Position numbers and translations under genes: made by a program
In this document: piece by piece, positions 44,650 through 52,317 of the stretch
Numbering within the stretch: position 1 is the stretch's first letter
Layout of the letters: each line of letters starts with the position of its first letter
The notes under the pieces: generated by a model
Told to the model about the DNA's origin: nothing
Databases searched by the model: none
The model's input: only the letters and a program-made list of their open reading frames with translations
Source of the DNA: Burkholderia cepacia GG4
Lineage (GTDB): Bacteria > Pseudomonadota > Gammaproteobacteria > Burkholderiales > Burkholderiaceae
Length of the DNA stretch: 64,000 bases
Direction of reading: 5' to 3'
Assembly (NCBI RefSeq): GCF_000292915.1
Contig: NC_018514.1
Coordinates: 2,728,001 to 2,792,000, forward strand

Positions 44650-47007
44650 GTGACCGTCCGCCATCTCGATGCGTTGTTCCAGCCCAGGTCCGTTGCGGTC
44701 GTCGGTGCATCGTCGCGCGCGGGGAGTTTCGGCGCGATGGTGTGGGCGCGCGTGCTCGACGGCGCGTTCGACGGGCCCGTGTGGCCCGTCAATCCGAAGC
44801 ATCGCGAGTTGAACGGACACCGGGTCATCGCCGATGTCGACCGGCTTCCCGCGCCGCCGTCGGTCGCGGTGATCTGCACGCCGCCGGCCACGTGGGCCGG
44901 CATCGTGCGCAAGCTCGGCGAGCTCGGCACGCGCGTCGCGGTGATCGTCGGCGAGGCGCGCACCGACGCGGATCGCGCCGCGCTCGATCGCACGCTCAAG
45001 GCCGCGAAGCCGTTCGTGCTCCGTATCGTCGGGCCCGGCAGTCTCGGCGTGCTGTCGCCCGCCCGGCATGCGCATTTCGGCGCGCCGGCCTATACGGCGC
45101 GATCGGGCGGCGTCGCGTGGGTGTCGCAATCGAACGCGCTGACGAACGCGGTATTGGGCTGGGCCGATGCGCGCGGCCTCGGCTTTTCGCATGTCGTCGC
45201 ACTCGGCGGCGAGGCCGACGTCGATGCGGGCGACGTGCTCGACTATCTGGCAAGCGATCCCGGCACGCGTGCGATCCTGCTCGAACTCGACACCGTATGC
45301 GCCGCGCGCAAGTTCATGTCGGCGGCGCGTGCGGCGGCGCGCAACAAGCCGGTGCTCGCGCTGCGCACCGGGCGCGCCGATCCCGGCGATGCGCTTTACA
45401 CGGCGGCGTTCCAGCGTGCGGGAATGGTGCGCGTCGATGCGCTCGACGATCTGCTCGACGAGATCGAGACGCTCGGCGTCGGGCGCGTCACTGCGCGTGG
45501 CGCGGCGACGCTCGTGACCAGCGACGCGGGTGTCGCGAAACTCGCGGTCGATGCAGTCGCGGAGGTGCGCGACGTGCTGGCCGACTGGCCGGCGGCGGCA
45601 ACCTCGGCGGTGTCGGCCGCGTTGCCGCATCTCGTCGAGCCCGGCAATCCGCTGGCGCTGGGCGACGATGCGCGCCCCGAGCATTTCGGCGCGGCCATCA
45701 AGGCGCTTGCGCCGTTTCCGCAGACGGGCACGCTGTTCGTCGTGCATTCGACGTCTCACAGCGCGCCGGCCGACGCCGTCGCGCGCACGCTGATCGAATC
45801 GCGGCAGCATGCGTACCGCGGCATCCTTGCGTGTTTCTTCGGTGGGGTCGACGCAACGACGCGCGACGCACTGCACGCCAACGGCATCCCGGTGCATACG
45901 ACACCGCAGCGGCTTGCGCGCGCATACGCGCGGCTCGTCGACTACAACCTCGGTCGGCAACTGCTGATGCAGACGCCCGAGGGCACGCCGCCGCAACCGG
46001 CCGAGTGCGTCGCGTTCGCACAGGCCGATGCGCGCCGAAGGGTCGAGGCCGGTGAACCCGAACTGGCCGGCGAAGCGGCGCTGCGCTGGCTGTCCCACTT
46101 CGGGCTGCACGGCGAGCCGGCCGATGCGCCGGCGGGTGCCAGAGTTGTCGACGTCACGGTCGAGATGTACGACGATTCGAACTTCGGCCCGGTGTTCCGC
46201 TATGCCGTGCCGCCGGCGGACGGCATCTCGGCGCCGTTCGTCGTGTACGGGCTGCCGCCGCTGAATACGGTGCTCGCCCGCGCGGTGATGGAGCGTTCGC
46301 CGTATGCGCGACGCACGCCCGTCGAACCCACGCTTGGTGCGCTCATCGCGCTGTCGCAAGTCGTATGCGACGTTCGCGAAGTCGTCGCGATGTCGATCAC
46401 GCTGCGCGTGCTGGCCGATCGTGTGCACGTCATCGCGCCGCGCATTACGCTGGCTGCCGGGCGCAGCCGGCTCGCGATCATGCCGTATCCGCGCCATCTC
46501 GAGCAGACGCTCGAATGGCGCGGCGAGACCGTGACGATCCGCCCGATCCGTCCGGAGGACGAGGAGGCCCACAACGAACTGCTTGGCGCGATGACGCCGG
46601 ACGATTTGCGGATGCGGTTCTTCGGTGCGGTGCGCAGCTTCGATCATTCGCAAGTGGCGCGCATGACGCAGATCGACTACGACCGCGAGATGGCCTTCGT
46701 CGTGTCGTTCACCGACGTATCGGGCCGGTCGCACACGCTCGCGGTGGTGCGCGCGGTCGCCGATCCCGACAACGAGACGGCGGAGTTCGCGATCGCGGTG
46801 CGGCCCGATCAGAAGGGCAAGGGGCTCGGTCGGCTGCTGATGACCCGCATCATCGACTATGCGCGATCGCGCGGCACGGCGTGGATGATCGGCGAGGCGC
46901 TGCGCGAGAATACGGCGATGATCTCGCTGGCGAAGTCGTGCGGTTTCGCGGTATCGACGACGGAAGAACCCGGCGTGGTGGGGTTCAGGATGAAGCTGCA
47001 GTCGTAA
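44650..47007 (+). CDS. Acyl-CoA-synthetase-like/GNAT fusion (Pat-type protein acetyltransferase)
   Basis: A 785-residue fusion. Residues of about 1-450 are a CoA-binding/NDP-forming acyl-CoA synthetase-like part (MTVRHLDALFQPRSVAVVGASSRAGSFG). An ATP-grasp-like segment follows to about 610. Residues 620-785 are a GNAT domain (EWRGETVTIRPIRPEDEEAHNELL, acetyl-CoA loop RPDQKGKGLGRLLMTRI). Pat/PatZ proteins acetylate metabolic enzymes such as acetyl-CoA synthetase on lysine. The start is GTG with GGGAG nine bases upstream. At 785 residues it is shorter than the roughly 890 of enterobacterial Pat. Confidence 0.9.
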   Translation: MTVRHLDALFQPRSVAVVGASSRAGSFGAMVWARVLDGAFDGPVWPVNPKHRELNGHRVIADVDRLPAPPSVAVICTPPATWAGIVRKLGELGTRVAVIVGEARTDADRAALDRTLKAAKPFVLRIVGPGSLGVLSPARHAHFGAPAYTARSGGVAWVSQSNALTNAVLGWADARGLGFSHVVALGGEADVDAGDVLDYLASDPGTRAILLELDTVCAARKFMSAARAAARNKPVLALRTGRADPGDALYTAAFQRAGMVRVDALDDLLDEIETLGVGRVTARGAATLVTSDAGVAKLAVDAVAEVRDVLADWPAAATSAVSAALPHLVEPGNPLALGDDARPEHFGAAIKALAPFPQTGTLFVVHSTSHSAPADAVARTLIESRQHAYRGILACFFGGVDATTRDALHANGIPVHTTPQRLARAYARLVDYNLGRQLLMQTPEGTPPQPAECVAFAQADARRRVEAGEPELAGEAALRWLSHFGLHGEPADAPAGARVVDVTVEMYDDSNFGPVFRYAVPPADGISAPFVVYGLPPLNTVLARAVMERSPYARRTPVEPTLGALIALSQVVCDVREVVAMSITLRVLADRVHVIAPRITLAAGRSRLAIMPYPRHLEQTLEWRGETVTIRPIRPEDEEAHNELLGAMTPDDLRMRFFGAVRSFDHSQVARMTQIDYDREMAFVVSFTDVSGRSHTLAVVRAVADPDNETAEFAIAVRPDQKGKGLGRLLMTRIIDYARSRGTAWMIGEALRENTAMISLAKSCGFAVSTTEEPGVVGFRMKLQS

Positions 47008-47680
47008 TCGAGGTTGGGTGCTGGCTCGAACGTGCCGCGATGTCGTGCGTCGTCGATACATGCCGCACGGTGTCGGAGGCGTTCATTCATGGTCGCGTGG
47101 GCCGGCTCTACTTCGGGCTGCAAAGTATCCAGGCTGATCGAACACGCACGGCGGAAACCCTTCGGGACCGGTGCAGAAGCGCGAAGTCAGCGATCAGCGA
47201 CATCGACGACGGGTCCGTTGCGTGTGTCGACGGCCGGCGTGTACGCACCATTTCGACTGTGCATTCGCGCACCCCGAACCCGCATTCCGCACCCGCAGCG
47301 TCCGAAATTCTACAGAGGTGAGACTTTTCGGGAGCCGTGAGTGAGCTTCTCCGGGATGACGGAGGTGAGCCGATGCGGGAGCACTCGGTGAGCTTTCCCG
47401 GGAGCGGCCGGTGAGCCCTTGCGGGAAGCGCTGGTGAGCCTTTCCGGGAAGGCCGGGTGAGCGTCTGCGGGAGGTGTAGGTGAGGACGTTCGGGAGGCTG
47501 CGGTGAGCGTCTCCGGGAGCCTTGGGTGAGCTGTTACGGGATATGCCGGTGAGCGCTTGCGGGAGGCTGAGGTGAGGCTTTTCGGGAGCCTGCGGACGCA
47601 GTGCTCCGGCAGGCGCGGCACCGGCCTCGGCCGGCGTCCGCGCCGCTACGGGCACGCATGAACCGTGCCCGCAACAGCGT
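47008..47680. other. Gene-free region between two convergent genes with a repeat array
   Basis: About 670 bases past the Pat gene (plus) and the 180-residue protein gene (minus). The 271 bases from 47317 to 47587 are a tandem array of a 23-bp unit. The other parts contain no supported gene. Reading frames crossing the array are disrupted by the period, which is not a multiple of three. Confidence 0.6.
47317..47587 (-). repeat. 12-copy 23-bp tandem array, consensus TCCCG-N6-CTCACC
   Basis: On the plus strand the unit reads GGTGAG-N6-CGGGA. Starts are at 47317, 47340, 47364, 47387, 47410, 47433, 47456, 47479, 47502, 47525, 47548 and 47571, so all spacings are 23 except one of 24. The two boxes are nearly invariant (unit 2 starts AGTGAG) while the six-base spacer and the flank vary. 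On the minus strand (sense for the gene ending at 47681) the motif is TCCCG-N6-CTCACC. The array lies just past that gene's stop. Confidence 0.92.
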
Positions 47681-48223
47681 TTACACAGCGAGTTTCGACG
47701 CTGCGTCGTTCACCTGGTCGCGCGAAATCGCGAGTTCTTCGAGGTGCGCTTCGGCATAGACGCCGCCGGTTTCGCGCTCGAGGCGGGCGATCGTCAGTGC
47801 GCAACGCGCGGTGTCCTTCGGCATCGCGATGAAGCGCTTGACCGATTCGCCGGACGTAAACGCGTCGAACAGCGCGCTGCGCACGTCGTCCGGGAGCGTC
47901 TTGGTCCATTGGTACGGCTTGCCGTTGAACGTGATCGACGGCGGCAGCGTGCGTTCCTTCTTGGTGGCCGTGATGAGGCCGTAGGTGCGCGCGGCGTCGC
48001 CGATCTGCTCGGGCGAGAAGAGTTCGTCGGGCGTGATGTCGAACTGTTCGATGTAGTTCTCGATCGCGAGCATCGCAGCGGCGCGATCGTCGCGCTTCTT
48101 CTGCGCGCGCGCGACGATATCGCGCAGCTCGTCCGCTTCCTCGGGCGTGATCGTGAAGCTTGCCTGCTTCTGCTGAAGTTCGGAGAAACGCTGGAATTCT
48201 TGATCGTTCAGAAGTTTGGCCAT
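47681..48223 (-). CDS. Unrecognised protein with an H-NS-like helical segment
   Basis: A 180-residue protein, start ATG 48223 with weak GGATG upstream; ATG 48232 is an alternative. Residues 1-50 are helical and charged. Residues 53-69 (AIENYIEQFDITPDELF) resemble residues 33-47 of the H-NS-family protein in this window (IRAKIEEFDITAEEL), a local match only. There is no AT-hook-like loop. The rest (PSITFNGKPYQWTKTLPDDVRSALFDAFTSGE, then helices) is unknown. The 23-bp array follows its stop in the sense orientation. I cannot assign a family. Confidence 0.7.
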   Translation of the reverse strand: MAKLLNDQEFQRFSELQQKQASFTITPEEADELRDIVARAQKKRDDRAAAMLAIENYIEQFDITPDELFSPEQIGDAARTYGLITATKKERTLPPSITFNGKPYQWTKTLPDDVRSALFDAFTSGESVKRFIAMPKDTARCALTIARLERETGGVYAEAHLEELAISRDQVNDAASKLAV

Positions 48224-48459
48224 GACATCCATCAGACACGACGGCCGCGACAACCGGCCGCCGTAGTTTTTGAGAGGGCCGCTATTCTAGCGTAGCGCCG
48301 CGCGTGCAGCGCCCGCACCTTCGGCAACGGTCTGGCGAAGGCCGACGCGAGCGTCTGCGATCCCGCCGCGCATCGCGCAGCGGAGCGGCCTCCCGCCGGC
48401 CGAGTGGCTGAACGACTGCCGCGCCCGAACGATCGACCGGCTTCAGCGCCGTCGCGCGT

Positions 48460-49281
48460 TCAATATGTCTCCGCGCGGCACATCGACAGATGGCCGGCCG
48501 TATCGCGCAGCCCTGCGACGACTGTGTCGGAGGACGGCGCCATGTGCGCATCGATGCGGCGCATGTACGGGCAGGTCAGCACCGCGATCGCATGGCCGGA
48601 CGGGCCGAGGATCGGCGCGCTCAGGTCGGTGACGCCGTACGCCTGGCGGCTGTCCTGGCGCAGATAGCCGGACTGCCGGATGGACTGGCACGCGTACGCG
48701 AGTTCCTGTTCGTTGATCGGCGCTTCACCCTTGACCTTGCGATGCTCGGCCAGTATGTGCGCGCGCTGCTCGGCACTCTGGAACGACAGCATCACGCGGC
48801 CCGACGCCGTATCGGCGAGCCCGACACGCGAGCCGAGCCGCACCGACACGCCCCACGGGCCGGGGCCGTCGACCTGCGCGATCACGAGCAGGTTGCCGCG
48901 ATCGTAGACTGACAAATGGCACGACTGTTCGGCGGCATCGGCGAAGCGCTGCATCAGCGGCAAGGCTTCGGCGATCAGCCGGTTCATCGGCGGATGCCGG
49001 TGGGCGAGTGCGAACAGTTTCAGGCTGAGCGTGTAGCGGTCGCCGCCGGTCGAGCGCATCACGTAGCGGCGGGCAACGAGACGTTCGAGCATCCGGTAGA
49101 TCTCGCTCGCGTTGCGGCCGAGCTCTTTCGTGATTTCGGTGCGGGTGAGTCCTTCCTTTTGTTCCGACAGGAGTTCGAGGATGTCGAGACCCTTGTCGAG
49201 CGCGGGCGCGCGATAGCGATCGGCTGCGCCCATCGACTCCCGTGCGTCGATGCCGGGAAGCGGGTTGTTGGTCGTTTGCAT
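48460..49281 (-). CDS. IclR-family transcriptional regulator
   Basis: A 273-residue regulator. The winged HTH lies near residues 25-85 (ALDKGLDILELLSEQKEGLTRTEITKELGRNASEIYRMLERLVAR). The C-terminal effector domain contains HLSVYDRGNLLVIAQVDGPGPWGVSVRLGSRVGLADTASGRVML, with the typical signature around GLADTASGR. The start ATG 49281 is preferred because the extra upstream residues look non-homologous; MGAADRY at 49230 is another option. It diverges from the FAH-family hydrolase gene, and may control it (inference). Confidence 0.88.
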   Translation of the reverse strand: MQTTNNPLPGIDARESMGAADRYRAPALDKGLDILELLSEQKEGLTRTEITKELGRNASEIYRMLERLVARRYVMRSTGGDRYTLSLKLFALAHRHPPMNRLIAEALPLMQRFADAAEQSCHLSVYDRGNLLVIAQVDGPGPWGVSVRLGSRVGLADTASGRVMLSFQSAEQRAHILAEHRKVKGEAPINEQELAYACQSIRQSGYLRQDSRQAYGVTDLSAPILGPSGHAIAVLTCPYMRRIDAHMAPSSDTVVAGLRDTAGHLSMCRAETY

Positions 49282-49940
49282 TATGTTTGGAAGTCCGGGA
49301 ATTGCCGATCGGTGGGCGACGCACGCAGGCCCGTTTTGCACGCGGATTCGTCAAGCCGCATGCGGATGTGACCGCCATCCGCGTGAGCTTAACAACAAAC
49401 TTACAGTGTGCAATGCGGCATCTTTTTGCCGATCGTTACCGAGCAAGAACGGATCAGGTGTCGTTCCCGATGACAGGGTCATAACGAATATTCGCAATTC
49501 GCTTGCCTGTGATGGAAGAAATGCGGGATTCGGAGTCGGGCCGAATGTATCGACAGGTCCGATGCTGCGGTGCAACCACGGCAGGCGCACCAATAGTCGG
49601 TATCCGTCGCGCGCCATTTCACGGCGGGCCGCCGATGGTACAAAGAGTGGCGGGCCAGCGACGGCGCGGCCGCGCGTGAAGCCGGCCGGCAAGGGCCGGC
49701 ACATGCCGCGGATGCCGGGCCGTCGTCGCCGATGCGCAGACCGGCGGCCGCCCGTTCGATGCGCGCTGCACCCCGGTGCGGCGCCGCGATCGCTGCGCCT
49801 GCGCGAGCCTCGCGCGTCGAACGGCTGCCGGAACCTGGGCCGACGCGCGCCATCGACGATCGACATTCAGTCCGGCGCGTGGCTGTGAGCGGCCGCGTCG
49901 GCCGGTATCCTGTCACATTCGACAACAGAGGTTGAGCACG
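49282..49940. promoter_or_regulatory. Divergent region between IclR gene and FAH gene
   Basis: About 660 bases. Positions 49385-49510 are relatively AT-rich; the 49630-49880 part is very GC-rich with no convincing codon pattern in any frame. No operator-grade inverted repeat, terminator or small gene could be supported, though the IclR promoter must lie near 49290-49420. Confidence 0.4.
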
Positions 49941-50789
49941 ATGAAACTGCTTCGCTATGGCCCGTCCGGCCAGGAAAAGCCCGGAATTCTCGACGCGGAC
50001 GGCCGGATTCGCGACCTGTCCGCGCACGTGCCGGATCTTGCCGGCGACGCGCTGTCCGACGCCGGTCTCGCGCGGCTGCGCGGGATCGACCCGGCCACGC
50101 TGCCGCTCGTCCCCGGCGAGCCGCGCATCGGCGCGTGCGTCGGGCGCGTCGGCAAGTTCATCGGCATCGGTCTGAACTATGCGGACCACGCGGCCGAAGC
50201 CGGCATGCCGGTGCCGAAGGAGCCGGTGGTGTTCGGCAAGTGGACGAGTTCGATCTGCGGCCCGAACGACGGCATCGACATTCCGAAGGGCTCCGTGAAG
50301 ACGGACTGGGAAGTCGAGCTGGGCGTCGTGATCGGCGCGACCTGCAAGGACGTCGACGAAGCACACGCGCTCGACTACGTCGCGGGCTACTGCGTCGTCA
50401 ACGACGTGTCCGAGCGCGAGTGGCAGATCGAGCGCGGCGGCCAGTGGGACAAGGGCAAGGGCTTCGACACGTTCGGCCCGATCGGCCCGTGGCTCGTCAC
50501 GCGCGACGAGGTGCCCGATCCGCAGCGCCTCGACCTGTGGCTCGAGATCGACGGCCATCGCTATCAGAACGGCAACACGCGCACGATGGTATTCACCGTC
50601 GCGCAACTGATCGCCTACCTGTCGACCTGCATGACGCTGCAACCGGGCGACGTGATCACGACCGGCACGCCGCCGGGCGTCGGGATGGGCATCAAGCCGT
50701 CGCCGGTGTTCCTGAAGGCCGGCCAGATGGTGCGCCTCGGGATCGAAGGGCTCGGCGAGCAACTGCAGAGCACGCGCAACGCGCAGTAA
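49941..50789 (+). CDS. Fumarylacetoacetate hydrolase family protein
   Basis: A 282-residue FAH-family enzyme. The N-terminal lobe (MKLLRYGPSGQEKPGILDADG) and catalytic domain are complete. Family parts are KFIGIGLNYADHAAEAGMPVPKEPVVFGKW, the metal-binding DWEVELGVVIGATC (two Glu) and ITTGTPPGVGMGIKP. The closest functional types are ureidoglycolate lyase and 2,4-diketo-3-deoxy-L-fuconate hydrolase; the sequence alone does not decide. It starts ATG 49941 with AGAGG upstream, diverges from IclR, and ends at a strong shared terminator. Confidence 0.9.
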   Translation: MKLLRYGPSGQEKPGILDADGRIRDLSAHVPDLAGDALSDAGLARLRGIDPATLPLVPGEPRIGACVGRVGKFIGIGLNYADHAAEAGMPVPKEPVVFGKWTSSICGPNDGIDIPKGSVKTDWEVELGVVIGATCKDVDEAHALDYVAGYCVVNDVSEREWQIERGGQWDKGKGFDTFGPIGPWLVTRDEVPDPQRLDLWLEIDGHRYQNGNTRTMVFTVAQLIAYLSTCMTLQPGDVITTGTPPGVGMGIKPSPVFLKAGQMVRLGIEGLGEQLQSTRNAQ

Positions 50790-50920
50790 GCATTGGCCCG
50801 GCGCGGGCCGGATGCGGGTGCAGTCAACCGCAACCCGGCTGCGCTGCCCGGCCGGCCGCCCGATCGCCTCGCATGACCGGCGGCGGCGGCCGTCGCGAAC
50901 CGAACATCGATGCAGCAAAG

Positions 50921-50961
50921 ACAAGGGCCCGATTCCGCGCGATGCGGAATCGGGCCCTTGT
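50921..50961. terminator. Bidirectional terminator between FAH and VOC genes
   Basis: Perfect 18-bp stem with arms ACAAGGGCCCGATTCCGC and GCGGAATCGGGCCCTTGT and a five-base loop. It lies between two convergent genes and should stop both. Confidence 0.9.
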
Positions 50962-50988
50962 CGTTCATCCGGGTCCGTACGAACCGGA

Positions 50989-51372
50989 TCAGACGACGTT
51001 GTCCAGCTCGCAATGGGCTTCGAGCCGATACCCGTCGGGGTCGACGACGAATGCCGCGTAATAGCCGGGGCCATAGTGCTCGCGCTTGCCGGGGCCGCCG
51101 TTGTCCTGCCCGCCGTGCTGGAGCGCGGCGCGGTAGAACGCGTCGACTTCCACCGGCGACGATGCGCGAAACGACACGTGCAACCCTGAATCGGGATCGG
51201 CGACGACCGGACGGGTCGCGTGCTGCAACCACAGCATCGGTTCGCTGGTGCCGTAGCCGAGGGATCCGTCGTCGCTGTACAGCCGCTTGTAGCCGAGCGC
51301 GCCGAGCGTGCTGTCGTAGAACGCGCGGCTGCGGTCGATGTGGGCAACGCCGAACGAAAGGTGATCGATCAT
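50989..51372 (-). CDS. VOC-family (glyoxalase/bleomycin-resistance fold) protein
   Basis: A 127-residue VOC protein (MIDHLSFGVAHIDRSRAFYDSTLGALGYKRLYS, then AFYRAALQHGG, and GYYAAFVVDPDGYRLEAHCELD). Metal ligands H at residue 4 and E near 121 fit the fold. AGGAG precedes the ATG at 51372. VOC proteins include dioxygenases, lyases and drug-binding proteins; the substrate is unknown. Upstream it carries the motif AACCACCATGCCAGCC at 51423-51438, shared with the CGNR regulator's operators. A degenerate copy of its 5' end follows at 51422-51560. Confidence 0.87.
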   Translation of the reverse strand: MIDHLSFGVAHIDRSRAFYDSTLGALGYKRLYSDDGSLGYGTSEPMLWLQHATRPVVADPDSGLHVSFRASSPVEVDAFYRAALQHGGQDNGGPGKREHYGPGYYAAFVVDPDGYRLEAHCELDNVV

Positions 51373-51421
51373 CTGTGGCTCCTTGAACTGAAGGGGGACG
51401 TCAGTGCGGCAAACCTGCTTA

Positions 51422-51560
51422 TAACCACCATGCCAGCCGCTTGTAGCGCAGTGCGCCGAGCGTGCTGTCGTAAAGCGCGTGGCTGCGATCGATGTGGACA
51501 ACACCGCAGGAAAAGCGATCGATCATCTGTGGCTCCTTGAACTGAAGAGGGGACGTCAGC
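51422..51560 (-). pseudogene. Degenerate duplicate of the 5' end of the VOC gene
   Basis: The minus strand reads LQFKEPQMIDRFSCGVVHIDRSHALYDSTLGALRYKRL and then runs into unrelated sequence. The same 5' leader and about 36 codons are present at 51281-51405 in the intact gene, offset by about 150 bases, with several substitutions. The duplicate keeps the ribosome site, the start ATG and an upstream operator, but loses the rest of the gene. It is best read as a decayed partial duplication. Confidence 0.75.
51423..51438. promoter_or_regulatory. Operator-like site upstream of the VOC gene
   Basis: AACCACCATGCCAGCC, sharing its first 11 bases with the two operators upstream of the CGNR regulator. 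It lies about 50 bases before the VOC start codon, a promoter-proximal position. Confidence 0.6.
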
Positions 51561-51577
51561 GCAGCAAACCTGTTTTT

Positions 51578-51593
51578 AACCACCATGCTGGTT
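51578..51593. promoter_or_regulatory. Palindromic operator A
   Basis: AACCACCATGCTGGTT, with arms AACCA / TGGTT. Exact reverse complement of the site at 51621-51636, 43 bases away. Lies between the VOC remnant and the CGNR gene. Confidence 0.75.
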
Positions 51594-51620
51594 ATGTTAG
51601 AAAGCGCCCGGACGCTTGTC

Positions 51621-51636
51621 AACCAGCATGGTGGTT
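51621..51636. promoter_or_regulatory. Palindromic operator B
   Basis: AACCAGCATGGTGGTT, 16 bases before the CGNR start codon. This position fits autorepression. Confidence 0.75.
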
Positions 51637-51651
51637 AGATACGATCGCGTC

Positions 51652-52275
51652 ATGAGCAAAACGCAACCTTCCGTCACGACGGACTGCCTGATTCCGGCCC
51701 CGTCTGAAACGCTGAGCATCGATTTCGCGAACACGCTGTACTGGCGCGGCGCCGACGCGCCGACGGAAACCTTCGGCACGCTCGACGACCTGCTCGCGTG
51801 GTGCCGGGAGCAGGCGCGCATGCCGGCCTGCGTGGCCGACGCGTGTCGTGCGCAATACCTGAACAACAATGAAGAACCGGCGATGCTGGCGCGCGCGCTC
51901 GCGTTGCGCGAGGCGCTGTATCGGCTCTTTCACGCGCAGGCCGAGCGGCGCGAGCCGCAAGCCGACGATCTCGCGCTGCTGGGCGGTTTTCTGGCGGAGG
52001 CGGCGCCGCGCGTCGCGCTGGCGCGGGTCGACGGCGGCTATGCGTGGCGGATCGGGGAAGCGGGCGCGACGCTCGCTGGGCTGCTGAGCCCGGTGCTGTG
52101 GTCGGCGACCGACCTGCTGGGCGGCGCGCGGCTCGCGAAGGTCAAGCGCTGCGCGAACGACGCATGCCAGTGGCTGTTCATCGACGACAGCAAGAACGGC
52201 AGCCGCCGCTGGTGCTCGATGTCGTCGTGCGGCAATCGCGCGAAGGCGTACCGCCACTATCACAAGGCCGATTGA
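51652..52275 (+). CDS. CGNR zinc-finger regulator (ABATE domain)
   Basis: A 207-residue regulator. The N-terminal ABATE domain (TLSIDFANTLYWRGADAPTETFGTLDDLLAWC) is followed by the C-terminal CGNR zinc finger: CANDACQWLFIDDSKNGSRRWCSMSSCGNRAK, giving four zinc cysteines and the CGNR motif. Such proteins are stress-related or ligand-responsive transcription factors in many soil bacteria. ATG 51652 is used. Operators flanking its promoter and upstream of the divergent VOC gene suggest it controls both. There is no other gene on its transcript. Confidence 0.87.
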   Translation: MSKTQPSVTTDCLIPAPSETLSIDFANTLYWRGADAPTETFGTLDDLLAWCREQARMPACVADACRAQYLNNNEEPAMLARALALREALYRLFHAQAERREPQADDLALLGGFLAEAAPRVALARVDGGYAWRIGEAGATLAGLLSPVLWSATDLLGGARLAKVKRCANDACQWLFIDDSKNGSRRWCSMSSCGNRAKAYRHYHKAD

Positions 52276-52317
52276 CGGGGCCGATGATCCCGCGCGTCAC
52301 GCCTGTCCCGCCCGCAC

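Noticed and set aside
44632..47061. Long minus-strand frame over the Pat-type gene
   Set aside because: Mirror frame of the acyl-CoA-synthetase/GNAT fusion; low-complexity Arg/His content.
47317..47587. Possible CRISPR array
   Set aside because: The repeat core is only 11 fixed bases with a six-base variable gap and a 23-base period; there are no spacer-length units and no cas genes nearby.
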